Positions 21,525 to 31,118 of a DNA stretch of 45,439 nucleotides are shown here, in pieces. Both the position numbers and the translations under genes were made by a program. Origin of the DNA: Syntrophomonas sp. DTU019 (GTDB taxonomy: Bacteria > Bacillota > Syntrophomonadia > Syntrophomonadales > Syntrophomonadaceae); contig LFSQ01000108.1 in assembly GCA_001512785.1 (NCBI GenBank), positions 1-45,439 of the forward strand, written 5' to 3'. Under the pieces are notes generated by a model. That model was given only the letters and a program-made list of their open reading frames with translations. It did not search any database and was not told the DNA's origin. Each line of letters opens with the position of its first letter. The stretch's first letter is position 1.

Positions 21525-22454
21525 CTACATAGCTTTCAAGCGTTTGATCTCCTCTTTCAACAGCTGATTTTCCATCTGCAGCCGCTGCAGTTGTTCCTGT
21601 TGGCTGAGCCCGCTGCTCGCTTTGCTGTCGAAGGCTTTATAGTAATAATCCAGCAAAATGCTTTCTCCGTACCCTGCCCCGGGCACCGCCCAGCGCCCAT
21701 TCAGATCGGTCCATTGCGGGGCGATACCGCGGGTGACCAGTACAAAGCGCGGATCCACCAGGGTTTTTCCGGCAGGAAGAGGATCTTTGCATGCGTAAGC
21801 ATACAGATGCTGTATATGTGCCTCCACTCCAGCCGCCGGGGTGGCGAAAATAGCCCCATGCACCCCGTTTTCAAACCTCACCAGGTCAGGATCCGCCCCG
21901 CGCAAATCCTCCATACCGGTAGCCGGCTGGCCGGTGGCGGCCAGACCGCAGTAATTGTTCTGCCAGGGCTGTACCAGACCGCCAAACCTCCACCACCCGG
22001 TCTCTTTGGCAGCCTGGCAAAAAGCTATGTCTCCCCTGATCCCGTACTCAGCGCCAATTCTCAGGTATAATTCCGGCAACTCGCGCGGAGCCGCAGGGTT
22101 GTTCTTTATCATCAAAGCCCTGAGCTGATCAGCAGTGAGAACAGCATTCCCGCGTATCAGGATGTTTTCATCGTGAAGGGGGGTTGTCCCGCTTACCGGC
22201 ACAGTTGGGCTGGATATAAATACCCGGTAGTTGTCGGCATCCCATTGCACATCCATACCCATGCCCTCGCTGATAGCCCGAAGAGGCACCATGGTGCGTC
22301 CATTGATTATTACCGGAGGCACATCGGATGTAATCTCCCGGCCATCCAAAAATATGGTAACAGCTCGCTGGGCCAGTGCCAGAGGCTGGGTTAACAGCAA
22401 CCCTGTAAACAGGACCAGAACAGCGATACTGGCAGCAATTTTGTTGATCTGCAC
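21525..22454 (-). CDS. Secreted glucosaminidase with copper-amine-oxidase-like N-domain
   Basis: 309 residues. The N-terminus is a signal peptide (IAVLVLFTGLLLTQPLALA, ~9-27). Residues ~30-80 form a copper amine oxidase N-terminal-like domain (VIINGRTMVPLRAISEGMGM), a common surface module in Clostridia. Residues ~105-275 match the glucosaminidase (GH73-like) fold with the probable catalytic Glu in CQAAKETGWWRFGG. A short coiled coil ends the protein (LQMENQLLKEEIKRLK). It should cut peptidoglycan glycan strands. The start is GTG 22454: GGGGAGGGC lies 6 bp before it, inside a longer in-frame ATG extension that would spoil the signal peptide. Confidence 0.82.
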   Translation of the reverse strand: MQINKIAASIAVLVLFTGLLLTQPLALAQRAVTIFLDGREITSDVPPVIINGRTMVPLRAISEGMGMDVQWDADNYRVFISSPTVPVSGTTPLHDENILIRGNAVLTADQLRALMIKNNPAAPRELPELYLRIGAEYGIRGDIAFCQAAKETGWWRFGGLVQPWQNNYCGLAATGQPATGMEDLRGADPDLVRFENGVHGAIFATPAAGVEAHIQHLYAYACKDPLPAGKTLVDPRFVLVTRGIAPQWTDLNGRWAVPGAGYGESILLDYYYKAFDSKASSGLSQQEQLQRLQMENQLLKEEIKRLKAM

Positions 22455-22771
22455 AATTAAGCCCTCCCCATTGCTTGTATTCATATTTTAAATACGCATC
22501 ACTAATACTAATATTTCACTGGCTTACCTGAAATTCCTGCCAAAACCGGACTTATTTCGCCTTGAGTGCACTGCCCGCCCGGCCGGGGCCCAAGCCTGTC
22601 ACTGGCAAAAATCTAAGAAATGACCTATTTATACAAGCTTCGGCAACATGTTTTAAAAAAAACGGGCTTTTCTGGCCATAAGCAGACATTTTTTTCAGCC
22701 CTGATGCTGTATCTTATAGTTACCCTCTCTATTTGGAGATTTTCAATCATGATGGCGGAGGATTGGCAAGG
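22455..22771. other. 317-bp intergenic region between divergent genes
   Basis: It contains the start regions of the glucosaminidase and kinase genes. A frame at 22620-22820 has no usable ribosome binding site and overlaps the kinase, so it is not called. No clear promoter, riboswitch or repeat was found. Confidence 0.5.
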
Positions 22772-24838
22772 ATGTCATATTTGCCAAAACAATGGGGAGC
22801 CGCCCTGGCTGCCTCGCTGATAATTTTAATATCCGGCCTGACCGCATACGCGGCTTTCCCAGCCGCGCTGCCGGTGCTGTATCAGATCGGCCTGCCGCTG
22901 GCCTTAATGGCCGCAGCGGCTGCCTTGGCCGTAAACGCTGTTGGGCAAAAGCCCAAGCAGGAGCCGCTTCGCTCTGCATTAGGACCTGATCACCGATATG
23001 ACCTGAATATGACCTGCTGTCAGGCCATGATACTCAACCGCCTGCCGGACAGCATTATAGTATTGAATCCCGATGGCCTGCTGTTTTATCAAAACGAAGC
23101 CGCCAGACGGCTGTTCAACCTGGACGAAGGCACTGCATGGGATGAAGCCAGGCTGGCCGAGGCTTTATCCATTCCTAAAGCCTATCTTCCCGGAATGCAG
23201 TCTGCCTGGCCTGCTGATGGCATTCAGTTTGAAAGCGAGCGTGTGGTCGATGATCAGGAACGCTGCTTCAGGTATCATATCACCTTGATAGAAGATGTGT
23301 ATAGTTTCCGGGTCATCACCGCAACCGACATAACCAGCAGCGTTGTTTCCCGGCATGAATCAGAAGCAGCCCATCAGGCCCAAAGCCAATTCCTGACCAA
23401 TATCGGCCACGAGATCAGAACCCCTCTGATAGGCGTCTTGGGCTCGGTAGACCTGTTGGAGCAGAGCCCGTTAAACGCAGCGCAGCAGGAGAATTTGAAT
23501 ATTATCCGGGAATGCAGCGAACAGCTGCTGACTATCATCAACGAAATCCTGGACGTATCCAAGATCGAGGTTGGCCTGGTAGGTTTAAACCCCACTTGCT
23601 GCCGTATTCGTCCCCTGCTCAGCAGCTCTTTAAAAGCTGTGGAACCGTCGCTAAAGGCCAAAGGGTTGAAGGTGCAGTTGTTGGTTGACGAAGCACTGCC
23701 CGATGCGGTTTATTTGGATCAGCACAAAATGCAGCAGGTGCTCGCCAATGTACTGAGCAATGCCGTAAAATTCACCCATCAAGGCTCGATCACTATCGAG
23801 GCCACGAGAAGCGGCCTGCCTGATAACCCCCGTCTGCTGGTGGCAGTAAAAGACACCGGTATCGGCATAACCCCCGAAGACCTGCCGCGGATTTTTGCCC
23901 CCTTTACCCAGGGGGACAGTTCCACTACTCGTCAATACGAGGGAACCGGTCTGGGCCTGTATATCAGCAAAAAACTGCTCAATTTAATGCAGGGCTCCAT
24001 TCGGGCCGAAAGCCAGCCCGGATCAGGTACTACCATCTACATCGAGGTGCCGTTGCTGGAGCCCTTGCATACTGTTGAAACCGACCATGGCGACATTTCC
24101 ATATCTCCCCCGGGGTTTGATAATGCTGTACTTGATTTTGCGCCGGCCCGTATCCTGCTGGCTGAAGACAATCCGTTGAATCAGAAAATCGTCGCCCAAA
24201 TGCTGCATAATTATGGGTTCTACTGCCATGTGGTCAACAACGGCCTGGAATGCCTGGAGGCCCTTCATCGGGAGCCGTTCGATGTGGTCTTGCTGGATAT
24301 GCAGATGCCGGTTATGGATGGTTATGAAACCGCGGCCTTAATCAGCCAGGATCCCAGCCTCAACCATATAGCGGTTATAGCCATGACAGCCCACTCCATG
24401 GTAGGCGACCGGGAAAAATGCCTGGCCAGCGGTTGCTGCGATTATATCGCCAAGCCCTTTAAAGCCAGTGAACTGGCGCAAATAATCACCCGGCATCTGC
24501 CTCAACCGGGCCGGGATGCAAAAGCCGATAAAGATAGCCTGCTCATAAATGAGTTGATGCCTGAACTGCTGGAGATGCTTGAGGAAATGCTGGACTCATC
24601 GTACATCTGCTGGCAAAAGAAGGACCTTGCGGGATTACAGAGCCTGGCCCATGACATTAAGGGCACTGCCGGCATGTACGGCCTTTTGGCCATTTCTCAA
24701 CTGGCCGCCAGGTTGGAAAGAGCTGCACGGGAACACGAATATGACAGCCTGTCTGACATTATTTTCCAGCTGGAGGAAAAATGTGAGCAGATAAAGGATC
24801 AGTTCCTGGGGCAAGCTGCAAACAACCTGACGGTGTGA
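22772..24838 (+). CDS. Membrane hybrid sensor histidine kinase with receiver and HPt domains
   Basis: 688 residues. Two membrane helices (~10-60) are followed by a PAS-like domain (~85-200). HisKA has the phospho-acceptor His in GHEIRTPLIG (~210). HATPase motifs are NVLSNAVKFTHQG (~325), DTGIGI and GTGLGL. A receiver (~465-585) has RILLAEDN, the acceptor Asp in VLLDMQMPVMDG and the Lys in IAKPF. A C-terminal HPt domain carries LAHDIKGTAGMYG with its His (~625). It can therefore run a full His-Asp-His relay to a distant regulator; no output response regulator is adjacent. ATG 22772 is chosen over ATG 22733 because GGAGG is 10 bp upstream. DegV follows after 81 bp. Confidence 0.9.
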   Translation: MSYLPKQWGAALAASLIILISGLTAYAAFPAALPVLYQIGLPLALMAAAAALAVNAVGQKPKQEPLRSALGPDHRYDLNMTCCQAMILNRLPDSIIVLNPDGLLFYQNEAARRLFNLDEGTAWDEARLAEALSIPKAYLPGMQSAWPADGIQFESERVVDDQERCFRYHITLIEDVYSFRVITATDITSSVVSRHESEAAHQAQSQFLTNIGHEIRTPLIGVLGSVDLLEQSPLNAAQQENLNIIRECSEQLLTIINEILDVSKIEVGLVGLNPTCCRIRPLLSSSLKAVEPSLKAKGLKVQLLVDEALPDAVYLDQHKMQQVLANVLSNAVKFTHQGSITIEATRSGLPDNPRLLVAVKDTGIGITPEDLPRIFAPFTQGDSSTTRQYEGTGLGLYISKKLLNLMQGSIRAESQPGSGTTIYIEVPLLEPLHTVETDHGDISISPPGFDNAVLDFAPARILLAEDNPLNQKIVAQMLHNYGFYCHVVNNGLECLEALHREPFDVVLLDMQMPVMDGYETAALISQDPSLNHIAVIAMTAHSMVGDREKCLASGCCDYIAKPFKASELAQIITRHLPQPGRDAKADKDSLLINELMPELLEMLEEMLDSSYICWQKKDLAGLQSLAHDIKGTAGMYGLLAISQLAARLERAAREHEYDSLSDIIFQLEEKCEQIKDQFLGQAANNLTV

Positions 24839-24919
24839 AATAATCGAGCACAAATATTGACAGTTTGCGGTTGTTCAATTATATTTACCATCATATGGGG
24901 CTTGAAGGGAATAATTGCT

Positions 24920-25750
24920 ATGGCTATACACATCATAACTGACAGCACCGCATATCTGACCGAAAAAATGCTGCAAGACGAAGACATCCGGATAGTGCCT
25001 CTCAATGTTATGCTGCAGGGCAGGCAATACCGCGAAGGCATTGACCTGAACAATCGCGAATGCTACCGGATTATGCGCAGTCAATCGGTTTTCCCCACCA
25101 CCTCTCAGCCTTCCGTGGGCGATTTCCTGCAGGCATATCGCTCCTTGCCCCCTGGAGCCGAAGCCCTGGTGATACTGATATCCTCTGGGCTTTCAGGAAC
25201 CTGGCATGCTGCAGAAATGGCTCAAGCAATGTTGAACCGCGATGATGTAAAAATCCATGTGATAGATTCGTGGAGCACTACTATAGGCCTGGCTCTGCAG
25301 ATTATGCGGGTGTGTGAGCTGCGCCGCCAGGGCCAGGGCATTGATGCTATTCTAGAAGAATTGAAACGGATCATTCCCAAAACCAGAATATTTTTTGTAG
25401 TAGATAATTTGGAGTACCTCTACAGGGGTGGGCGCATCGGCCCTGCAGCCAAGTATTTCGGCAACATGCTGCAAATTAAACCTGTTTTGTATATTCATCA
25501 TGGAAAGATAGATGTGTTTGACAAGATTCGCACCAAACACAAAGCAGTATCACGGATTGTCGAAGCTTTTTCCGACCTGTCTCCACAGGTAGAAAAACTG
25601 GCCGTCACTCATGTTGACGCCCCGGAAGAAGCAGAAGAACTGAGACAGCGCTTAGCCGAAATCTACAGCGGTTCCATTTATTTGAGAGAAACCGGTCCGG
25701 TCATAGGTGCTCATGTTGGCCCCGGCGCCGTGGGCCTGGCTTACCTCTAG
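24920..25750 (+). CDS. DegV family fatty-acid-binding protein (copy 1)
   Basis: 276 residues of the DegV fold: HIITDSTAYL at the N-terminus, VPLNVMLQGRQYREGIDL (~33-50), TTSQPSVGDF (~70-79), ISSGLSGTW (~97) and a C-terminal GPVIGAHVGPGAVGLAYL. DegV (FakB-type) proteins bind one fatty acid for phosphorylation by the kinase FakA, which is not in the window. ATG 24920 follows GAAGGGA; the longer frame is less likely. A second copy is at 35249-36088. A link to the upstream kinase gene is not supported by more than proximity. Confidence 0.85.
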   Translation: MAIHIITDSTAYLTEKMLQDEDIRIVPLNVMLQGRQYREGIDLNNRECYRIMRSQSVFPTTSQPSVGDFLQAYRSLPPGAEALVILISSGLSGTWHAAEMAQAMLNRDDVKIHVIDSWSTTIGLALQIMRVCELRRQGQGIDAILEELKRIIPKTRIFFVVDNLEYLYRGGRIGPAAKYFGNMLQIKPVLYIHHGKIDVFDKIRTKHKAVSRIVEAFSDLSPQVEKLAVTHVDAPEEAEELRQRLAEIYSGSIYLRETGPVIGAHVGPGAVGLAYL

Positions 25751-25781
25751 CTGGGGATAAGCACTCTTTTGTCATCTACAT

Positions 25782-25835
25782 GGGGAAAAAGTGCTGACAG
25801 GAACGGTTTTACCTTCATCATGACGCTTTTTCCCC
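25782..25835. terminator. Convergent terminator between degV and metF
   Basis: GGGGAAAAAGTG (25782-25793) pairs with CGCTTTTTCCCC (25824-25835) across 30 nt, 12 pairs with one G-U. It lies between the 3' ends of convergent genes and could terminate both transcripts. Confidence 0.5.
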
Positions 25836-25838
25836 TTA

Positions 25839-26705
25839 TTACGCCATTCCCACGTTTTTTACAATTTGGGTGATCTGCCGGGGTTTGTTCATAGTATAAA
25901 GATGAATCCCGGGCACATCATTGCTCAACAGGTTTTCTATCTGCCGGCTGGCGAAATCTATGCCGGCTTTTTCCATATCGGCCGGAACCTCGCCGTAAAG
26001 ATCCAACAGCTTCACCAAAGTCCCGGGCAGTGAAGCCCCGGAGAGATACAGCATGCGTTTGATCTGATTGGCGTTTAGTACCGGCATAATGCCCGGCACA
26101 ATAGGGCAGGTAATGCCAATCCGTTCCGCTTTGTCAATGAAATCGTAATATTTGCGATTGTCAAAGAAAAACTGGGTTATCAAAACATCCACTCCGCTGT
26201 CCACCTTTTCCTTCAGATGGCCTAGGTCCTGATCAAGCCGCTCGCATTCGGGGTGGCCTTCCGGGTAAGCTGCTGCCAGTATGCCGAAATCAGCCTTTTT
26301 CCTGGCATCTCTGATCAATTCACTGGCATAGCGATATTCACAGGCGTTTATGTCGAAGGTGGGATCGTCCTCAGGCAAATCCCCTCTTAAAGCCATTATG
26401 TTGCGGATGTTTTCCTGCCACAGGCTCTCCAAAATGGCATCCACTTCGCTGCGGCAGTGAGCCACACAGGTCAGGTGGGCCACTACCTCCATGCTGTAGT
26501 GCTTTTTTATATGTGCAGCAATCTCTACCGTTCTGTCCCGTGTGCTGCCCCCGGCTCCATAAGTGACGCTTATAAAACCGGGGTTGAGCTTTTGCAGCTC
26601 TTCAACGGTTTGATATATGGTTTCCAGCGGGTAGTCTCTGCGCGGAGGGAACACCTCCAGCGAAAGCACTGAGGACCCGGGTTTATAAAGTTCCAGGACT
26701 TTCAT
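25839..26705 (-). CDS. metF: 5,10-methylenetetrahydrofolate reductase
   Basis: 288 residues, the normal length of a MetF barrel. Motifs include LSLEVFPPR near the N-terminus, SVTYGAGGSTRDRT (~47-60), AHLTCV (~76), NIMALRGDLPEDDP (~95-108) and FFFDNRKYYDF. It reduces methylene-THF to methyl-THF with FAD, feeding methionine synthesis or the methyl branch of the Wood-Ljungdahl pathway. GAGGATATGCC precedes the ATG. It follows icd by 54 bp in the same direction, so may be co-transcribed. No metV or rnfC2 partner is adjacent, so its electron donor is unclear. Confidence 0.9.
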   Translation of the reverse strand: MKVLELYKPGSSVLSLEVFPPRRDYPLETIYQTVEELQKLNPGFISVTYGAGGSTRDRTVEIAAHIKKHYSMEVVAHLTCVAHCRSEVDAILESLWQENIRNIMALRGDLPEDDPTFDINACEYRYASELIRDARKKADFGILAAAYPEGHPECERLDQDLGHLKEKVDSGVDVLITQFFFDNRKYYDFIDKAERIGITCPIVPGIMPVLNANQIKRMLYLSGASLPGTLVKLLDLYGEVPADMEKAGIDFASRQIENLLSNDVPGIHLYTMNKPRQITQIVKNVGMA

Positions 26706-26759
26706 GGCATATCCTCACATGGTATGATAATCAGGCTGTCAGCAGTCAGCCAGTTGTCA

Positions 26760-28037
26760 TTAAGGCATGTTGGCTATCAGTGCGTCTGCAAACTGAGAGC
26801 ACTTGACCTCGGTAGCGCCCTCCATTAAACGGGCAAAATCATAGGTCACCACTTTGTCGGCGATGGTCTTTTCGATGGCCGCGATAATCAAATCAGCGGC
26901 TTCATGCCATTGCAGGTGCCGCAGCATCAGTTCCCCGGAGAGGATTACCGATGAGGGGTTGACTTTGTCCAGGCCTGCATATTTGGGCGCGGTGCCGTGC
27001 GTAGCTTCGAAAACCGCGTGCCCGGTCACATAATTGATGTTTGCCCCCGGAGCAATGCCGATGCCTCCCACCTGAGCTGCCAGGGCATCGGAAATGTAAT
27101 CCCCGTTGAGGTTTAAGGTGGCTACCACATCAAATTCGCGCGGCCGGGTGAGGATCTGCTGCAGGAAGATATCGGCAATAGCATCCTTGATTATGATTTT
27201 GCCGGCCTTTACGGCCTCAGCCTGGGCCTGCTCGGCTGCCGCCTCGTCCTGCTCATCCTTGATGCGATCGTACTCTGCCCAGGTAAACACCTGCGAGCCG
27301 AACTCGCTTTCGGCCAGCTCATAACCCCAGTTCTTAAATGCCCCTTCGGTATACTTCATTATATTCCCCTTATGCACCAGGGTAACACTGCTTCTTTTGT
27401 TTTCCAGGGCATATTTTATAGCCGCCCTGATCAGGCGTTTGCTGCCTGTTTCCGACACCGGTTTGATCCCTATACCCGAGCTTTCGGGGAAGCGTATCTT
27501 GTTTACCCCCAATTCCTTTTGCAGGAACTCTATCAGCTTTTTAACCTCGGGTGATCCCTGAGGATACTCGATTCCAGCATAAATATCCTCGGTGTTCTCC
27601 CGGAAGATTACCATATCGGTGTCCTCCGGCCTTTTCAGCGGCGACGGCACCCCCGGGAAATAGCGCACCGGGCGCAGGCAAACATAAAGATCCAGCTCCT
27701 GGCGCAGGGCCACGTTAAGGGAGCGTATGCCTCCGCCCACCGGGGTAGTGAGCGGTCCCTTGATGGCAATTATACAATCGCGGATAACGTCCAGGGTCTG
27801 CTGCGGCAGCCATTCACCGGTAAGATTAAAAGCTTTTTCACCGGCCAGCACCTCGTGCCACATGATTTTGCGCCTGCCCTGATAGGCCTTTTCCACGGCC
27901 GCATCCAAAACCCGGGAAGCTGCGGCCCATATATCCGGACCGGTTCCGTCCCCAATGATAAAAGGAATAACCGGGTGGTCAGGCACATTTAAAACACCGT
28001 TTTTTACCGTGATCTTTTCACCCCGGGGTAGATTCAT
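26760..28037 (-). CDS. icd: Isocitrate dehydrogenase (NADP-type family)
   Basis: 425 residues. Recognisable are the substrate-site segment around [23 protein letters not shown] (described; ~100-122), [32 protein letters not shown] (~210), [22 protein letters not shown] (~320) and the C-terminal [11 protein letters not shown] (~358). It oxidises isocitrate to 2-oxoglutarate and CO2. The size and motifs fit bacterial ICDH, not the shorter LeuB or homoisocitrate enzymes. ATG has GGAGGGC upstream. It stands directly after the aconitase-like subunits and citrate-synthase-like gene, giving a pathway to glutamate. Cofactor choice is not decided here. Confidence 0.92.
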   Translation of the reverse strand: MNLPRGEKITVKNGVLNVPDHPVIPFIIGDGTGPDIWAAASRVLDAAVEKAYQGRRKIMWHEVLAGEKAFNLTGEWLPQQTLDVIRDCIIAIKGPLTTPVGGGIRSLNVALRQELDLYVCLRPVRYFPGVPSPLKRPEDTDMVIFRENTEDIYAGIEYPQGSPEVKKLIEFLQKELGVNKIRFPESSGIGIKPVSETGSKRLIRAAIKYALENKRSSVTLVHKGNIMKYTEGAFKNWGYELAESEFGSQVFTWAEYDRIKDEQDEAAAEQAQAEAVKAGKIIIKDAIADIFLQQILTRPREFDVVATLNLNGDYISDALAAQVGGIGIAPGANINYVTGHAVFEATHGTAPKYAGLDKVNPSSVILSGELMLRHLQWHEAADLIIAAIEKTIADKVVTYDFARLMEGATEVKCSQFADALIANMP

Positions 28038-28103
28038 AAATAAACGCCCTCCTGAAATAGCTTGTTTTTTAATAAGGGTTTGACCAGTACCTGGGGAGGT
28101 CTG

Positions 28104-28604
28104 CTAATCGAAATTGAAAGTGCCGTATTTCTTGAAATGCTCCACCAAACCGCCATCGGAGAGGATTTTAAGCATAACCTTGGGCAGAGGAGTCGTGGGT
28201 ATATCGATATTTTTGGTGAGATTGTGGACTACGCCGTTTTCTAAATCGACTTCTATTTTGTCCCCTGCATCGATCAGGTCAGTGTTGCATTCCACCAACG
28301 GCAGACCGGTATTGATACAATTGCGGTAGAATATGCGCGCAAATGACTTGGCTAATACTGCGCTTATATCAGCATTGATGATGGCCAAAGGGGCCTGTTC
28401 CCGCGATGATCCACAGCCGAAGTTTCGCCCCGCAACTATAAAGTCGCCTTTGCTCACCTTGCTGTAAAAATCAGGGTCCAGGTCTTCCATCACATGCCTG
28501 GCCAATTCCTTCATATCAAGGGTTTTAAACTTATACCTTCCTGAAATGATGTAATCGGTGTTAACATCATCCCCAAACTTGTGGCAAATACCGCGTAAAC
28601 TCAA
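28104..28604 (-). CDS. Aconitase/isopropylmalate isomerase-type small subunit
   Basis: 166 residues, LeuD-type swivel domain: FGDDVNTDYIISGRY (~9-23) and the signature GRNFGCGSSREQAPLAI (~60-76). It works with the large subunit encoded just upstream. The start is the TTG at 28604, since GAGGAGGGCC lies directly before it; a longer TTG frame would put that site inside the gene. By sequence it could be LeuD, homoaconitase or aconitase; the adjacent icd and citrate-synthase-like genes favour aconitase. It is spaced 19 bp from the large subunit and 66 bp from icd. Confidence 0.85.
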   Translation of the reverse strand: MSLRGICHKFGDDVNTDYIISGRYKFKTLDMKELARHVMEDLDPDFYSKVSKGDFIVAGRNFGCGSSREQAPLAIINADISAVLAKSFARIFYRNCINTGLPLVECNTDLIDAGDKIEVDLENGVVHNLTKNIDIPTTPLPKVMLKILSDGGLVEHFKKYGTFNFD

Positions 28605-28623
28605 CTGCTTGGCCCTCCTCAAC

Positions 28624-29880
28624 TCAATTGATATAATCCCGGGGGTCAGTAATAGCCCCGGTCAAAACTGATGCTGCTACTGTGGCCGGGGATGCCAGGT
28701 AAATAAAGGCTTTATTGTTGCCCATGCGCCCTTTGAAGTTGCGGTTGGCAGTTGAGATCACGTTTTCGCCGTCAGAGGGCACGCCGTTGTGTGTGCCCAC
28801 ACAGGGACCGCAGCCCGGAGTCACCACGGCTGCACCGGCTTCTACGAAAATCTCCAGCAGCCCTTCACGAATCGCCTGTAACATAACCTGCCGCGAAGCA
28901 GGAGCCACTATGAGGCGAACCCCAGGGCGAATCCGCCTTCCTTTGAGAATAGCGGCCGCAATGCGCAAATCCTCAATGCGCCCGTTGGTGCAGGTCCCTA
29001 TCACTCCTTGCTGAATAGGGGTTCCGGCTACCTCGCTGACCGGAGACACATTGTCCACGGTATGCGGTTTGGCAACCTGCGGTTCGAGCTTGGAGACATC
29101 GTATTCTTTAACCCTTGCATAAACGGCATCGGGATCTGCTTTAACCGGGGCAAAAGGCCGCTGGCTGTGCTGTTCAACCCAGGCCCGGGTTTTGTCGTCA
29201 GCTTCCATCAGGCCAACCTTGGCGCCCATTTCAATCGCCATATTGCTTATGGTAAAGCGGGCTTCAACCGATAGGGCATCGATGGCAGGCCCGACATATT
29301 CGGCAGCCATATAGGTTGCACCATCTGCAGTAACATCCCCGATCAAATAGAGAATCAAATCCTTGGAATAAACCCCCGGGGGCAAAGTGCCGTTAATCAC
29401 AAATTTAAAGGTCTCCGGGACTTTAAACCACAACTTCCCGGAAATCAGACCGGCCGCCAGATCGGTTGAGCCCACCCCGGTGGAAAAAGCGTTTATGGCC
29501 CCATAGGTACAAGTATGAGAATCAGCCCCGATTACCAGGTCGCCTGGGACCACATGGCCTTGTTCCGGTACCAACTGGTGACATACCCCATCCCCGATGT
29601 CATAGAGTATAATGCCCTGCTCGGCAGCGAACTGCCGCATCTGCTGGTGCAGTTCCGATACCCCTTGCAGAGGGCTGGGGGCACTGTGGTCAATGACCAT
29701 GGCGATCTTGCTGGGATTAAAGACCTGTTTGGCCTGCATCTCCCGAAAGGCCTGAATGGCCAGAGGTGAAGTGCCATCCTGTCCCATGATGAAGTCAAGA
29801 TCGGCCACCACAATATCATTGGCTTTTGCATCCTGCCCGCTTTTTATGGACAGGATTTTTTCAGCTATTGTTTTGCCCAC
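28624..29880 (-). CDS. Aconitase/isopropylmalate isomerase-type large subunit
   Basis: 418 residues, the size of archaeal-type LeuC/aconitase-like large subunits. The N-terminus is GKTIAEKILS. VIGADSHTCTYGAINAFSTG (~105-124), GTCTNGRIEDL (~285) and VVTPGCGPCVGTHNG (~345) supply the three Cys ligands of the [4Fe-4S] cluster. It isomerises a hydroxy-acid through dehydration, here most likely citrate to isocitrate. The start is GTG 29880 with GAGGGGAG upstream; the gene overlaps the citrate-synthase-like gene by 20 bp, suggesting coupled translation. LeuC cannot be excluded from this sequence alone. Confidence 0.87.
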   Translation of the reverse strand: MGKTIAEKILSIKSGQDAKANDIVVADLDFIMGQDGTSPLAIQAFREMQAKQVFNPSKIAMVIDHSAPSPLQGVSELHQQMRQFAAEQGIILYDIGDGVCHQLVPEQGHVVPGDLVIGADSHTCTYGAINAFSTGVGSTDLAAGLISGKLWFKVPETFKFVINGTLPPGVYSKDLILYLIGDVTADGATYMAAEYVGPAIDALSVEARFTISNMAIEMGAKVGLMEADDKTRAWVEQHSQRPFAPVKADPDAVYARVKEYDVSKLEPQVAKPHTVDNVSPVSEVAGTPIQQGVIGTCTNGRIEDLRIAAAILKGRRIRPGVRLIVAPASRQVMLQAIREGLLEIFVEAGAAVVTPGCGPCVGTHNGVPSDGENVISTANRNFKGRMGNNKAFIYLASPATVAASVLTGAITDPRDYIN

Positions 29881-31054
29881 ATTGCTCCCCTCTTCCTCTG
29901 ATATAATCTTCATAAATGTACATCAATTCCTTGTCAAAAAGCGATCTTTTCAGGTCGATGGCCAGCTGGCGGGCCCTTGCCAGGAGCTCTTCAGCCTCTT
30001 CTTTGGTCAACTGTATGCCATACTCATGCTTGAATTTTGAAGCCACCGCAGCCGAACCGGAATGCTTGCCGATCACTATCTGCCGCTCCAGGCCAACCTC
30101 TTCCGGGGCAAACACCTCATAGGTGAGGGGATTTTTCAAAACCCCATCGCCGTGAATGCCCGATTCATGGAAAAATATATTTCTCCCCACTATAGGCTTG
30201 TTAACCGGCAGAATACGTCCGGAAGCCCGGGCTACATATTCCGCCACTTCCCTGAAAATGGTGGTATTATACGGCACATTCATCTTCAGCAGATATTTTA
30301 GGACCATTATCATCTCCTGCAGGCAGGCATTGCCGGCCCTTTCTCCCAAACCGTTTATGGTCACCCCCACGTAATTGGCACCGGCATAAATGCCGGCCAG
30401 GGCATTGGCGGTGGCCATGCCGAAATCATTGTGGGTATGCATTTCTATATTTATACCTACGGCATCAATGAGGGTTTTTATATAACGGTAGGTGGTGTTG
30501 GGGGTTAAAATGCCCACTGTATCACAGAATCTCAAGCGATCCGCCCCGGCATGCTTGGCCACCAGGGCAAATTCAGTCAAAAACTCGGGGTCAGACCGTG
30601 AGGCATCCTCAGCATTTACGGAAACATACAGGCCGTTATCCTTGGCGAATTCGCAGGCCTGCCGCATGCGGTTCAACACGTCCTGGCGGGTGGTGCGCAG
30701 TTTGTGTTCAATGTGAATGTCAGATGTGGAAATGGATATAGCCACAGCATCCACTCCGCAGCACAGAGACTCTTTTATATCAGAAATCACCGCCCGGTTC
30801 CAGGCCATGATACTGGCCTTCAAGCCCAGGTCAACAATCTTTTTGATGCACTCTTTTTCGAAACCACCCATAACCGGGATGCCGGCCTCAATCTGGTCAA
30901 CCCCTATACTATCCAGGAATCTGGCTATTCTTATTTTTTCGGCATTGGCGAAAACCACTCCGGCCGTCTGTTCCCCATCACGCAAGGTGGTATCAACTAT
31001 GTTGATTTTGGCGCCTTCTTGCTTAAACCACTCCCGGCCTAGACTGTTATCCAT
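29861..31054 (-). CDS. Re-citrate synthase candidate (homocitrate/isopropylmalate synthase family)
   Basis: 397 residues of the DRE-TIM metallolyase family: VDTTLRDGEQTAGVVF (~20-35), the metal ligands in HTHNDFGMATANALAG (~208-223) and NGLGERAGNA (~237). The conserved ESGIHGDG (~295) follows. There is no C-terminal leucine-regulatory domain, so it is not a standard LeuA. Sequence alone suggests NifV/homocitrate synthase, but aconitase-like and true isocitrate dehydrogenase genes follow directly, and no si-citrate synthase gene was seen. In Clostridium kluyveri a member of this family makes citrate with Re stereochemistry. ATG 31054 has AGGAG seven bases upstream. Start of an operon 31054 to 26760 or beyond. 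Confidence 0.75.
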   Translation of the reverse strand: MDNSLGREWFKQEGAKINIVDTTLRDGEQTAGVVFANAEKIRIARFLDSIGVDQIEAGIPVMGGFEKECIKKIVDLGLKASIMAWNRAVISDIKESLCCGVDAVAISISTSDIHIEHKLRTTRQDVLNRMRQACEFAKDNGLYVSVNAEDASRSDPEFLTEFALVAKHAGADRLRFCDTVGILTPNTTYRYIKTLIDAVGINIEMHTHNDFGMATANALAGIYAGANYVGVTINGLGERAGNACLQEMIMVLKYLLKMNVPYNTTIFREVAEYVARASGRILPVNKPIVGRNIFFHESGIHGDGVLKNPLTYEVFAPEEVGLERQIVIGKHSGSAAVASKFKHEYGIQLTKEEAEELLARARQLAIDLKRSLFDKELMYIYEDYIRGRGEQCGQNNS

Positions 31055-31118
31055 CAATTCACTCCTCTCTTGCTCATTTATTTTCTATCCCCATCACAGC
31101 ATTAAATGTACAGGCAGA

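Noticed and set aside
22620-22820. A 66-residue plus-strand frame before the hybrid kinase
   Set aside because: No ribosome binding site, and it overlaps the kinase start in another frame.
29861-31054. LeuA or NifV as the primary name
   Set aside because: No leucine-regulatory domain and no nif genes are present; the adjacent isocitrate dehydrogenase favours citrate as product, although phylogeny has not been done.
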